From positions 708,404 to 772,403 of the forward strand of contig NZ_JACCCU010000003.1 in NCBI RefSeq assembly GCF_013410875.1: a stretch of DNA of 64,000 nucleotides. The letters are read 5' to 3'. Numbering within the stretch: the first letter of the stretch is position 1; each line of letters starts with the position of its first letter. The position numbers and the translations under genes were made by a program. The notes beneath the pieces were generated by a model. The model saw only the letters and a program-made list of their open reading frames with translations. It did not search any database and was not told the DNA's origin. The stretch is from Tunturiibacter empetritectus (GTDB lineage: Bacteria; Acidobacteriota; Terriglobia; Terriglobales; Acidobacteriaceae). Below are positions 14,326-22,953 of this stretch, in pieces.

Positions 14326-17300
14326 CTAGTTGGGGAGGGTAGTGTCGAGGGCGTCGAGGAGGGCGCGGGTTTCGGAGAGGACTTCTTCGGATTTTGCGGA
14401 GGGGAGGGGCCAGCGGAGGGTTCCCTGGGGGGTGAACTGGGCGCCGCGTTTGGTGTTGCGGCTGACCAGCTTCATCAACGTGGCGGGGTCTACGGTTTTG
14501 TTGTTGCCGTTGGTGAAGTGGGAGGGGTCGGCGTTGACGGCGGCGAATTTTACGTGGAGCATCTCGACGAAGGTCTTGATGGGTTGGGCTTTTCCTCCGC
14601 CGCGGGCGCTATTGCCGTTGGGGTTGGGAAGTTCGACTTGCGTGCGCTTGCGGTCGAGCTGGGAGATGCCGAGTTGCTCGCACTGGAGGCGGATTTCGCC
14701 TGCGGCGAGGAGATTCAAGACTGTTTCTGGTGGTGTGCCGTAGCGGTCTTGTAGTTCGGCGCGGACGTCGGCGAGGTCGGCTTGCGTTTGTGCGCCGGCG
14801 ATGCGCTTGTACATGCGGAGGCGCTGGTTCTCTTCGGGGATGTAGTCGGAGTCGATGCGGACAGAGATGCCGAGGTTGATGACGGTGTTGGCGTGGGCGG
14901 GTTTTTCTTCTTCGCCCTTCATCTTGCGGACGGCTTCCTCGAGCATGGTGGTGTACATCTCGAAGCCGATGGCTTCGATGTGGCCTGACTGTTCGCCGCC
15001 GAGCATGTTGCCTGCGCCGCGGAGTTCGAGGTCGAGGGCGGCTATTTTGAAGCCTGCGCCCAGGTCGGAGAATTCTTTTAACGCGGCGAGGCGGCGGCGG
15101 GCTACTTCGGTGAGTTCGGTTTCGGGTGGGATGAGGAGATAGCTGTAGGCGCGGCGGTTGCTTCGGCCAACGCGGCCGCGGAGTTGATAGAGCTCGCTGA
15201 GTCCGTGGCGGTCGGCGCGGTTGATGATGATGGTGTTGGCGAGGGGGATGTCGAGGCCGTTTTCGATGATGCTGGTGGCGACGAGGACGTCGTACTCGTG
15301 GTTCATGAAGGCGAGCATGACGCGCTCGAGCTCGGCTTCGGGAAGCTGGCCGTGGCCGATGACGATGCGGGCTTGCGGGACCAGTTCGCGGATCTTGGAT
15401 GCTAGTTCGTAGATGGTTTCTACGCGGTTGTGGACGAAGTAGACCTGGCCGCCGCGCTCGAGCTCCATCTCGACTGCGGTACGGATGAGTTTTTCGTCGA
15501 ACTTGGCGACGATGGTCTGGATGGCCATGCGGTCTTTGGGTGGGGTCTCGATGACGGACATATCACGTAACCCAATCAGTGACATATGCAGGGTGCGCGG
15601 GATGGGCGTGGCGGACATGGAGAGCACGTCGATCGCGGCGCGCATCTGCTTGAGGCGCTCTTTGTGGCGGACTCCGAAGCGTTGCTCTTCATCGACGACG
15701 AGGAGGCCGAGGTCCTGGAACTTCAGGTCTTTGGAGAGGATGGCGTGGGTGCCGATGAGGATGTCGATCTTGCCGGCTTCGGCTTTTTCGAGGATGATCT
15801 TTTTTTCTTTGGCGGTACGGAAGCGGGAGATCATCTCGATGTTGACGGGGAAGTTGGCGAAGCGTTTTTTGAAGGACTCGAAGTGCTGGAAGCTGAGCAC
15901 GGTTGTGGGCGTGAGGACTGCTACTTGTTTGGAGTCCTGCACGGCTTTGAAGGCGGCTCGCATGGCGACTTCAGTTTTGCCGTAGCCGACGTCGCCGCAG
16001 AGGAGTCGGTCCATGGGGCGAGTTGACTCCATGTCGGCCTTGATGTCGGCGATGGCGGTGAGCTGATCGTCGGTTTCGTTGAAGTCGAAGGCATCTTCGA
16101 ACTCGTGCTGCATGTTGGTGTCGGGGGAGAAGGGTGTGCCGACGGCGGCCTGACGCTGCGCATAGAGCTTGAGTAGCTCGGCGGTCATGTCGGCCATCGC
16201 TTTTTTTACGCGGGCTTTGGTCTTCTGCCAGGCTTGCGTGCCGAGTTTGTTTAATTCTGGCGGTGGGCCGGTTTCGCTGGAGCGGTACTTCTGGATGAGG
16301 TCGAGGCGCGTGAGAGGGACGTAGAGTTTTGCTTCGTCGGCGAACTCGAGGATCATGAGTTCGAGCGGCGGGGCGTCGTTCTCTTCGATGACGCGGAGGC
16401 CGCAGTAGCGGGAGATGCCGTGTTCGACGTGGACTACGTAGTCGCCTACGGCGAGGTCGCGGAAGTCGGAGATGAAGGCGGCGGCTTTGGATTTGCCGCG
16501 GCGGACCGGGCGGGCGGTTACGTCGGCGTCGTCGGTGAGGTCTTGCGCGCCGAAGATGACGATCTGGCCATGGGCGGTGCCTTTGTCGAGGGCTCGTTCA
16601 CGAAGTTCAAGGATCTGGACGCCTGCGGCGATGGGGGTTTTGACGATGACGGGCGTGCGGAGGTCGATGGTGTTGCCGCCGAGGTAGCTGGACTCGGTGT
16701 AGACGGTGGAGGAGCCCGGGCTCTCGTTGCGGGAGCCGAGGCGGTAGGGGAGTTGGTACTCCTGCAGGAGGCCGGCGAGGCGCTCGACTTCGCCTTGATT
16801 CGGGGCGGTGAGGAGGATGCGGGCTTCCTGTTTGATGAGGGAGTTGATGGCGTCGATCATGGCTGGGATGGAGCCGTGAAAGCGCATGGTGGGACGGGTG
16901 GCGAAGTCGACTTCGGAGAGGTCGCTGCGGTCGGCGTCGAGGATGTCGACTGCGCCGAGTTGGTCAAGCTCGATGCCGGAGAACTTGTGGAGGCGGTCGT
17001 CGAGATCCCAGGGGGAGAGGTAGATGTCTTCGGGACGGACGAGGTTGCCGATGCCGGAGCGCTCGTGGCGCTGCTCGATCTTGTTCCACCAGCGCTCGCC
17101 TTGATTTTTGATCATGGCCGGCTCTTCAAGGAAGACGCGCGGGGCGGTGGGGCTGCTGGCGCTGAGGAGGTCTAGGAGGGTGAGGTTGGCTCCGGCTACG
17201 GGGGCGAAGAACTCCCAGCCGGGGAAGATGGTGGCTTCTACACCCCGGCGATAAGAAGCATCGCCGGGGACCCCGTATTCACCGGTGCGGGTGCTGACGT

Positions 17301-18126
17301 GGGTGAGGAGTTCGGCTGGCTCTTCGCCGCCTTCGATTGCGGCTCCGGCTTTGCCTGCGCGGGTGAGGCGAGCGTTGATGGCGGTGAGGAGCTTGTCGGT
17401 GACTGGGGTTTCGGTGAGTGGGAGGAGGAGTGCGCTGTCGAGGGTGGAGGCGGAGCGTTGGGTGTCGGGGTCGAAGCGGCGGATGGATTCGATCTCGTCG
17501 CCGAAGAAGTCGACGCGGACGGGGCGGTCCATCTCGGGGGAGTAGATGTCGAGGATGCCGCCGCGGAGGGTGACCTGGCCGGGCATCTCGACTACGTCGA
17601 CTTTGGTGTAACCGACGGAGAGGAGGTGCTCGACGAGCATGTCGGGCATGTACTCTTCGCCGACTTTGAGGTGGAGGGTGAGGGCGCGGTAGTAGTCGCG
17701 GGGGAAGAGACGCATGCAGGCGGCTTCGACTGGGGCGATGACGAGGCGGGCCTGATTGGTTGCGATCTTCCAGAGGGTGGCGGCGCGGGTCTCTTGAATT
17801 TCGGGGTGGGGCGAGAGGTTTTCGAAGGGGAGGACGTCATGTGCGGGAAGACGGAGGACGGATTCGGGCGCGAGGGCACCGGTGAGTTCGCAGGCGCTGA
17901 TGACGGCGGCCTGGAGGGCTTCGGCGGCTTTGTTGTCGGCGACGATGATGACGCAGGGGGCCTGGGCGGCGCGGACGAAGAAGGGAAGATAGAGGGCGCG
18001 GGCGGTGAAGGTGAGTCCGGAGACACGTCTGCGCCCCGTGCCTCCGCTGAGGTGGCGGCGTACACGCTCAAAAGCTTCAGAGTGCTCCAGGTCTGCGAGG
18101 AGCTCGCGGACGAAGGGTAGGACCAT
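14326..18126 (-). CDS. mfd: Transcription-repair coupling factor
   Basis: 1266 residues. Mfd displaces RNA polymerase stalled at lesions and recruits UvrA. Domains in order: a UvrB-like N-terminal module (residues about 1-450, with HDVLPFENLSPHPEI), the RNA-polymerase-interaction CarD-like module (GDYVVHVEHGISRYCGL, around 560-620), the helicase core (LCGDVGYGKTEVAMRAAF as Walker A; LLVVDEEQRFGVRHKERLK as the DEEQ box; LQMRAAIDVLSMSATPIPRTL; QLRGRVGRSNRRAY) and the C-terminal TRCF domain (VINLGISVRIDSDYIPEENQ). It appears full-length. It stands alone, convergent with nothing nearby; the SBP gene diverges from its start 162 bp away. Confidence 0.97.
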   Translation of the reverse strand: MVLPFVRELLADLEHSEAFERVRRHLSGGTGRRRVSGLTFTARALYLPFFVRAAQAPCVIIVADNKAAEALQAAVISACELTGALAPESVLRLPAHDVLPFENLSPHPEIQETRAATLWKIATNQARLVIAPVEAACMRLFPRDYYRALTLHLKVGEEYMPDMLVEHLLSVGYTKVDVVEMPGQVTLRGGILDIYSPEMDRPVRVDFFGDEIESIRRFDPDTQRSASTLDSALLLPLTETPVTDKLLTAINARLTRAGKAGAAIEGGEEPAELLTHVSTRTGEYGVPGDASYRRGVEATIFPGWEFFAPVAGANLTLLDLLSASSPTAPRVFLEEPAMIKNQGERWWNKIEQRHERSGIGNLVRPEDIYLSPWDLDDRLHKFSGIELDQLGAVDILDADRSDLSEVDFATRPTMRFHGSIPAMIDAINSLIKQEARILLTAPNQGEVERLAGLLQEYQLPYRLGSRNESPGSSTVYTESSYLGGNTIDLRTPVIVKTPIAAGVQILELRERALDKGTAHGQIVIFGAQDLTDDADVTARPVRRGKSKAAAFISDFRDLAVGDYVVHVEHGISRYCGLRVIEENDAPPLELMILEFADEAKLYVPLTRLDLIQKYRSSETGPPPELNKLGTQAWQKTKARVKKAMADMTAELLKLYAQRQAAVGTPFSPDTNMQHEFEDAFDFNETDDQLTAIADIKADMESTRPMDRLLCGDVGYGKTEVAMRAAFKAVQDSKQVAVLTPTTVLSFQHFESFKKRFANFPVNIEMISRFRTAKEKKIILEKAEAGKIDILIGTHAILSKDLKFQDLGLLVVDEEQRFGVRHKERLKQMRAAIDVLSMSATPIPRTLHMSLIGLRDMSVIETPPKDRMAIQTIVAKFDEKLIRTAVEMELERGGQVYFVHNRVETIYELASKIRELVPQARIVIGHGQLPEAELERVMLAFMNHEYDVLVATSIIENGLDIPLANTIIINRADRHGLSELYQLRGRVGRSNRRAYSYLLIPPETELTEVARRRLAALKEFSDLGAGFKIAALDLELRGAGNMLGGEQSGHIEAIGFEMYTTMLEEAVRKMKGEEEKPAHANTVINLGISVRIDSDYIPEENQRLRMYKRIAGAQTQADLADVRAELQDRYGTPPETVLNLLAAGEIRLQCEQLGISQLDRKRTQVELPNPNGNSARGGGKAQPIKTFVEMLHVKFAAVNADPSHFTNGNNKTVDPATLMKLVSRNTKRGAQFTPQGTLRWPLPSAKSEEVLSETRALLDALDTTLPN

Positions 18127-18174
18127 GCTGAATTGAGTTTATCAAGTGGAGTTATCAGGCGGAGTCTGCACGGG

Positions 18175-18204
18175 TTTACTCCGCCGAGTGATTTGGAGTA
18201 GTAT
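18175..18204 (+). promoter_or_regulatory. Candidate promoter for the first sugar-binding lipoprotein gene
   Basis: TTTACT (18,175-18,180) and TAGTAT (18,199-18,204) are spaced 18 bp, each matching the sigma-70 consensus at 4 of 6 bases. The ATG lies about 80 bp downstream. A prediction by eye only. Confidence 0.35.
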
Positions 18205-18287
18205 CTGGCACCCGCAGGGAAATAGAGCCTGCGCTGCTGCCCGATTTCGACAAGTTTTTCGGCTTCGGACAGAGATACTGCCGGAGG

Positions 18288-19286
18288 ATGGACATGAATA
18301 CTTTGAGGAAGCGGTATCTTTTTGCGCTTTTAGCGGTGGTGCTTCCACTGATTGCGGGATGCACTCGTCACAGCAAGAGTGAGCAGTACTATCTGATCGC
18401 TACGAATACAGCGGTTCCTTATTGGAAGGCGGCCGCAACGGGATTTGCAGCCGCGGGCGCGCAGTATGGCGTTTCAGTCGATACGCGCGGGCCGGCGGGG
18501 CTAAACGCGCAGGCCGAGGTGGATGAGTTCAAGGCGATGGTAGCGAGGAAGCCTGCGGGCATTCTTGTGTCGGTAGCGAACTCGCAGTTGATGGCGCCGG
18601 AGATCGATGCGGCGATTGCGGCGGGTATTCCGGTGATTACGATTGACTCGGATTCGCCGGAGAGCAAGCGGTTGTACTTTATCGGGACGAATAATCTGGA
18701 GGCTGGACGGCTGGGCGGACGACGCGTTGCCGCGGTGCTGAACGGTAAGGGGAATGTCGTGTTCTTTACGAATCCGGGGCAGCCGAATCTGGATGAGCGG
18801 TTGAAGGGCTATATGGATATCTTCGCGGGATATCCGGGAATCAAAGTTGTGGAGACGTTCGATATCAAGGCGGATCCGGGTACGGCGCTGGATAAGGCGG
18901 GAGAGTACCTTGAGCGGAAGGCGCCAGCGAGGGTCGATGCTTTCATTTGTCTGGATTCGCGGTCGGGTGCGAATGTGGCGGAGGCTTTCAAGCGGCGGAA
19001 TGCTACGGACCGCCTGCTGATTGCGATGGATGTGGACTCGGACACGCTGAAGCTGGTGGGCGATGGGACGATTGATTCGACGATCTCGCAGAAGCCGTAC
19101 ACGATGGCGTTTCTGGGATTGAAGGCGCTGGACGATATCCATCACTATCCAGTGAAGCCGCTGGACGGCGACTTTGGGCTGGATCCTTACTCTCCGTTTC
19201 CGGCTTTCGTGAATACGGGGGTTGCCCTGGTGGATAAGACGAATCTGAGCGCGGTCATGAAGAAGCAGAGGGAGGCGAATCAGTAG
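18288..19286 (+). CDS. Sugar-type ABC-transporter substrate-binding lipoprotein (copy A)
   Basis: 332 residues. The lipobox is LPLIAGCTRHS, so Cys about residue 25 would carry the lipid. The rest is a Peripla_BP_4 (LacI/ribose-binding-like) fold: YLIATNTAVPYWKAAATGFAAAG, GILVSVANSQLMAPEIDAA, PVITIDSDSPESKRLYFIGTNN, GRLGGRRVAAVL, and the later DAFICLDSRSGANVAEAF. It may bind a monosaccharide or autoinducer. The next gene is a paralogue of identical length. No ABC ATPase or permease is adjacent, so it probably either uses partner genes elsewhere or acts as a sensor component. Confidence 0.88.
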   Translation: MDMNTLRKRYLFALLAVVLPLIAGCTRHSKSEQYYLIATNTAVPYWKAAATGFAAAGAQYGVSVDTRGPAGLNAQAEVDEFKAMVARKPAGILVSVANSQLMAPEIDAAIAAGIPVITIDSDSPESKRLYFIGTNNLEAGRLGGRRVAAVLNGKGNVVFFTNPGQPNLDERLKGYMDIFAGYPGIKVVETFDIKADPGTALDKAGEYLERKAPARVDAFICLDSRSGANVAEAFKRRNATDRLLIAMDVDSDTLKLVGDGTIDSTISQKPYTMAFLGLKALDDIHHYPVKPLDGDFGLDPYSPFPAFVNTGVALVDKTNLSAVMKKQREANQ

Positions 19287-19426
19287 GTCTGGCCGCTCTG
19301 CGGATGGAACAGTTGTTCAAGATTTTGAGTAGTGTCGGGCTCCTCTCCCCAAGAACTTGTCAGGAAGTGACCTGTACCGGTACCGATTTCGATGATCTTC
19401 GGTTCGGACAGAAGTTTTGCCAGAGG

Positions 19427-20425
19427 ATGACGATGAACTCTTTTATGAGGCGATCTCTTTTCCTGCTTTTGGCTATGTTTCTTCCAGTGCTGGCGGGATG
19501 CACCCGACACAGCAAAGACGAGCACTATTACCTGATTGCTACCAACATCAACCTGCCCTACTGGAAGGCGGCTAATGCAGGGTTCCAGAAGGCGGCGGCT
19601 GAGTATGGGGTGTCGTCGGAGATGCGCGGGACCACTACGTTCGATCCGCAGGGCGAGGTGACGGAGTTTCGCACGGTGGTGGCGCGCAAGCCTGCGGGGA
19701 TCCTGGTGTCGGTGGCGAATGCGCAGTTGATGACGCCGGAGATTAATGCTGCGCTGGCAGCGGGGATTCCGGTGATTACGATGGACTCCGATGCTCCGGC
19801 GAGCGGGCGGCCGTATTTTATTGGGACGAATAATCTGCAGGCGGGGCGACTGGGTGGACAGCGGGTTGCGGCTAAGCTGAATGGCAAGGGGAATGTGGCG
19901 TTCTTTTCGATTCCGGGACAGCCGAACATCGATGAGCGGTTGAAGGGGTATAAAGACGCGCTGTCGCACTATCCGGGGATCAAGGTGGTTGATGTGTTCG
20001 ATATGAAGGGCGACTCGGGTCTGGCGATGGATCAGACGCGGGATTATCTGTCGCGAACGGGTGCGAACAGGATTGATGCGATTGTTTGCGTGGAGGCGGC
20101 TTCAGGCAGGGATGTGGCGGAGGCGTTTCGACGGGCGAATGTGAAGGATCGTGTGCTGGTCGCGATGGATACGGATCAGACAGTGCTGCAAGGGGTAAAG
20201 GATGGGACGATCGATTCGACCATCTCGCAGAAGCCTTTTACGATGGCGATGGTGGGGCTGAAGGCGCTGGACGATATTCATCACTATCCGCTGAAGCCGT
20301 TGGCGCAGGACTACTCGCTGGATTCGTTTTCGCCGGTTGCTATGTTTATCGATACCGGGGTTGCGCTGATCGACAAGAATAATGTGGATGCGATGCTGAA
20401 CATCGGTGAGGATAAGGCGCCGTAG
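19427..20425 (+). CDS. Sugar-type ABC-transporter substrate-binding lipoprotein (copy B)
   Basis: 332 residues, clearly a tandem duplicate of copy A: same lipobox (LPVLAGCTRHS), and parallel blocks such as YLIATNINLPYWKAANAGF, PAGILVSVANAQLM, PVITMDSDAPASGRPYFIGTNN and STISQKPFTMAMVGLKALDDIHHYP. The ATG 19,427 (next ATG 19,433) fits the paralogue's N-terminus, and AGAGG precedes it. The 50 bases before both starts are also alike (GATTTCGA..., TTCGGACAGA..., then GAGGATG), so the duplication included the leader. Differences cluster in the binding-cleft region, suggesting divergent ligands. Confidence 0.87.
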   Translation: MTMNSFMRRSLFLLLAMFLPVLAGCTRHSKDEHYYLIATNINLPYWKAANAGFQKAAAEYGVSSEMRGTTTFDPQGEVTEFRTVVARKPAGILVSVANAQLMTPEINAALAAGIPVITMDSDAPASGRPYFIGTNNLQAGRLGGQRVAAKLNGKGNVAFFSIPGQPNIDERLKGYKDALSHYPGIKVVDVFDMKGDSGLAMDQTRDYLSRTGANRIDAIVCVEAASGRDVAEAFRRANVKDRVLVAMDTDQTVLQGVKDGTIDSTISQKPFTMAMVGLKALDDIHHYPLKPLAQDYSLDSFSPVAMFIDTGVALIDKNNVDAMLNIGEDKAP

Positions 20426-20465
20426 CCAGTTGAAACGAGAGGGTTGGCGGTTTGAGCAGCAGCAG

Positions 20466-20518
20466 ATCCTTCGACTTGTCCTTCCGCGATGAAACTGCGA
20501 GAGGCGTAGTCGAAGGAT
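20466..20518. repeat. Inverted repeat, 11-bp arms
   Basis: ATCCTTCGACT (20,466-20,476) and AGTCGAAGGAT (20,508-20,518) are perfectly complementary. The following GACAG matches the 3' flank of the palindrome at about 14,177. It lies 40 bp after the stop of the second lipoprotein gene and could help end its transcript. Confidence 0.7.
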
Positions 20519-20576
20519 GACAGTTAATCTTTATAAGAATCACTTGCAGACGATGGATGCTACGAAAGCAGACCCC

Positions 20577-20630
20577 AGGGGCTAAAGCCCTCGTCTTTGG
20601 CGGGTTTGATTGCCAAGGCTAAAGCCTTGG
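20577..20630. repeat. Two nested GGCTAAAGCC palindromes
   Basis: AGGGGCTAAAGCCCT (20,577-20,591) and CCAAGGCTAAAGCCTTGG (20,613-20,630) sit one after the other. The second is perfect with 8-bp arms around AA. From memory, GGCTAAAGCC units are common dispersed repeats in this phylum; I cannot search to prove that. The rest of the 268-bp gap (20,426-20,693) holds no gene that I can see. Confidence 0.7.
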
Positions 20631-20693
20631 CCTACCCAGAAGCAAAAGCTATTCTTACCGATCTTCCCAAATAACAACTTAATCAGAGGTTCC

Positions 20694-21701
20694 TTAGAGC
20701 GTTACTACGATCTTTCCTATCTGCGCGTTTGATTCCATGTAGCGATGGGCTTCGACGATCTGGGCGAAGGGGAAGGTTCTGTCGATGCGGGGCTTGAATT
20801 TGCCGGCGACTATGTTGTCGAAGACGTACTTCTTCGCATCCTGAGATTTGATGGGGTCGGCGAGGATGTCGCGCAGGGTATAGCCCTGGATGATGAGACG
20901 CTTGGAGAGTGCGGTAAAGAGCGGGTAGGGGGTTGGCTCCATCGCCAGCGCGCCGTACTCGAAGATGGTGCCAAGAACAGCGGTGGCGTGGGCGAGGGCT
21001 TCGATGCCTTTGCCCCCGATGGGGTCGAAGACGAGGCGCGCGCCCTGGTTGGCAGTGATCTGGTTGACGCGGGCGACGAGGTCTTCTTCTTCGGTAACGA
21101 TGACGTGATCGGCGCCGAGTGCTAAGAGCTCGGCTTTTTTGGCGGTGGTGCGCGTGGTGGCGATGCTGATGGCGCCTTCGGCTTTTGTGATCTCGATGGC
21201 GGCGATGCCTACACTGCTGCTGGCGGCGGTGATGATGACGTAGTCGCCCTTAGTGAGATGGCCGTAGTAGATGAGTGCGCCGTAGGCGGTGATGTACTGC
21301 ATCCAGATGCTGGTGCCTTCTTCGAAGGAGAGCTTGGCGGGGTACTCGGCGACGGCGTGGATGGGGACGATGGCGACTTCGCCGTAGACGCCGTATTGAT
21401 TGAGCGAGAAGGCTGGGGTGGTGCTTGCGGTCTTGCCGATCCAACTGGTGTCCACGCCATGGCCTACGGCTTCGACGATGCCGGAGGCCTCGTAGCCGTT
21501 GGTGGAGGGGAGAACGGGCGATTCGAGGTAGCGGTTGTGGAGGAACATGCTCTCGGCGCGGTTGAGGCCGATGGCTTTGACGCGGAGACGGACCTCGCCT
21601 TTGCCTGGTTCGGGGAGGGGGAGTTCATCGAACTGGAGGACTTCGGGGCCGCCGATCTTGTGGAAGCGGACGATCTTTACGGTTTTCGCGGTGTCGGGCA
21701 T
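20694..21701 (-). CDS. Zinc-independent medium-chain alcohol dehydrogenase / quinone oxidoreductase-like protein
   Basis: 335 residues. Typical MDR order: catalytic N-terminal domain (VRFHKIGGPEVLQFDELPLPEPGKGEV, NRAESMFL, GYEASGIVEAVG) then a Rossmann fold (YVIITAASSSVGIAAIEITK, where the usual GGxGxxG-type loop appears as AASSSVG), and the C-terminal QIGKIVVTL. The structural and catalytic zinc Cys residues are missing, which points to the quinone-oxidoreductase (QOR) branch using NADPH. Substrate unknown. AGGAG lies upstream of the ATG at a good distance. The next gene on the strand is the FNT channel, 111 bp upstream. Confidence 0.9.
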   Translation of the reverse strand: MPDTAKTVKIVRFHKIGGPEVLQFDELPLPEPGKGEVRLRVKAIGLNRAESMFLHNRYLESPVLPSTNGYEASGIVEAVGHGVDTSWIGKTASTTPAFSLNQYGVYGEVAIVPIHAVAEYPAKLSFEEGTSIWMQYITAYGALIYYGHLTKGDYVIITAASSSVGIAAIEITKAEGAISIATTRTTAKKAELLALGADHVIVTEEEDLVARVNQITANQGARLVFDPIGGKGIEALAHATAVLGTIFEYGALAMEPTPYPLFTALSKRLIIQGYTLRDILADPIKSQDAKKYVFDNIVAGKFKPRIDRTFPFAQIVEAHRYMESNAQIGKIVVTL

Positions 21702-21812
21702 GTTCGGACTCCTTCTTGATTATGGATTTGGATGAGTGGAGGAGGAGAACGACTCGCGCGGGGGCTGGAATCGGTTGAGGAATGTTTTGAGGATTTTTTT
21801 AGGGAATGACAG

Positions 21813-22718
21813 TCAGGCTTTGGTGGAGTCTTCCTGTTTCGGATCTTCCTTCGGGTGGGGAGCGATGGCTTCGGCTTCGGCGTCGCCGCCGTAGATGACC
21901 TGGCCGTATTCGAGGAGGGTGACCATGCCGACGCCGCCACAGATGTTGCCGGCAACGGCGGGGAGGAGCCAGGTGAGATAGCTGGTCCAGGCGGCTTTGC
22001 CGATGAGGACGGCGGCGAGGATCTCGCCACTGGTGGCGATGCAGTGGGCGAAGTTGCCGAGGCCGACGACGAAGGTCAACATCCAGATGATCATGACGGA
22101 GCCGGTGATGGAGTGCGACCCGGAGACGAGCCATGCGACGGTGGCGATGATCCAGCCGCCCATGACGCCGCTCCAGAAGATGGTGGCGGCGGGGTTGTGG
22201 ATGGCTTCGAGGCCGAGGGCGGCGAGGGCTTGCACGACGCTTGGATTGACGGCGTTGGTGAGGGCGGCGAGGGCGGCGAAGGTGAGAGCGCCGAGAACGT
22301 TCGCGGGAAGGACGGTGGCCCAGAGGCGGAGGGTCTTCCAGAAGTGCTTCTTTTCGGCGAGGACGAGAGCTACGGGGTAGAGGGTGTTTTCGGTGAAGAG
22401 CTGGGAGCGGCCGAGGATGACGACGATGAAGCCGAGGGGGTAGAACATCTTTCCGACGAAGAAGATGGTGTGGGTGGGGACGGTGCCGGGGGTGGTGAGC
22501 AGGGCGATGGCGATGGCGTTGCCGAGGGCGGAGAGGCCCATGAAGATCCCGCCGGCGAGTCCGGAGATGGCGAGAGAGATGCTGGAGCGGCCGAGTTCTT
22601 GCCGGGCGTTGTTGGCGACCTGGTCGTAGATGTCCTGGGCGCTGGGGCGCTCGAGGTTTTTTTGCGCGTCCTGATTGGTGGGAGGAGCGGGCGGGTAGCG
22701 GCGGAGGCGGTAGGGCAT
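21813..22718 (-). CDS. Formate/nitrite transporter (FNT) family membrane protein
   Basis: 301 residues, six hydrophobic segments between residues about 40 and 275. Typical FNT blocks: ISGLAGGIFMGLSALGNAI, FYPLGFIVVILGRSQLFTENTLYPV, FWKTLRLWATVLPANVLGAL, WSGVMGGWIIATVAWLVSGSHSITG, LTFVVGLGNFAHCIATSGE (with the central His of the family's LxNFAHCI-type loop) and LLPAVAGNICGGVGMV. The cytoplasmic N-terminus (residues 1-40) is charged and possibly helical, and the C-terminus carries a short Asp/Glu/Lys tail. It resembles the YfdC-like branch more than FocA. The anion carried is unknown. The start is next to repeat copy 5. Confidence 0.9.
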   Translation of the reverse strand: MPYRLRRYPPAPPTNQDAQKNLERPSAQDIYDQVANNARQELGRSSISLAISGLAGGIFMGLSALGNAIAIALLTTPGTVPTHTIFFVGKMFYPLGFIVVILGRSQLFTENTLYPVALVLAEKKHFWKTLRLWATVLPANVLGALTFAALAALTNAVNPSVVQALAALGLEAIHNPAATIFWSGVMGGWIIATVAWLVSGSHSITGSVMIIWMLTFVVGLGNFAHCIATSGEILAAVLIGKAAWTSYLTWLLPAVAGNICGGVGMVTLLEYGQVIYGGDAEAEAIAPHPKEDPKQEDSTKA

Positions 22719-22739
22719 AAGTGTGAGATGCAGATTGTG

Positions 22740-22931
22740 TCCTGCCGGACGGGCCTCCTACGCGGAGGGCGCCCACTTCGTGGGGTGTATACCGCTTCGG
22801 TTGGCGCTCCCGTTGGTCGCGAACGATATTTCTTCCGAGCATCGCGAGGACCTAGGCTGCCAATCCTGCCGAGACCGGTACACGCGTCACGAAGTGACCG
22901 CCTCCCGCGCAGGGAGCCCGTCCGGCAGGAC
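22740..22931. repeat. Dispersed modular palindromic repeat, copy 5 (long, two-armed form)
   Basis: Left end TCCTGCCGGACGGGCCTCC, right end GCCCGTCCGGCAGGACA. The left arm has CCCACTTCGTGGGGTGTATA, GCTTCGGTTGGCGCTCCCGT, TGGTCGCGA; the right arm has GGTACACGCGTCACGAAGTG. The centre is diverged from other copies. It fills the gap between the divergent FNT and ligA starts, and the ligA -10 box begins 9 bp past its right end. Confidence 0.85.
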
Positions 22932-22940
22932 ATCAGCTTT

Positions 22941-22946
22941 TATAAT
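22941..22946 (+). promoter_or_regulatory. Candidate -10 box of ligA, implying a leaderless mRNA
   Basis: A perfect TATAAT at 22,941-22,946 ends 7 bases before the ligA ATG at 22,954. With the usual spacing, transcription would begin at or within a base of the ATG. No good -35 is visible, and the region where it should be is the terminal arm of the repeat. No Shine-Dalgarno precedes the ATG. Confidence 0.5.
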
Positions 22947-22953
22947 TTCGCTT

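Noticed and set aside
13834..14754. A long plus-strand frame with alternating Thr-Ala and Lys-Ala runs
   Set aside because: It is produced by the hexanucleotide tract and the antisense strands of two real genes.
22723..22953. A 77-residue N-terminal extension of LigA
   Set aside because: Those codons come from the dispersed repeat; the LigA domain starts properly at the ATG 22,954.
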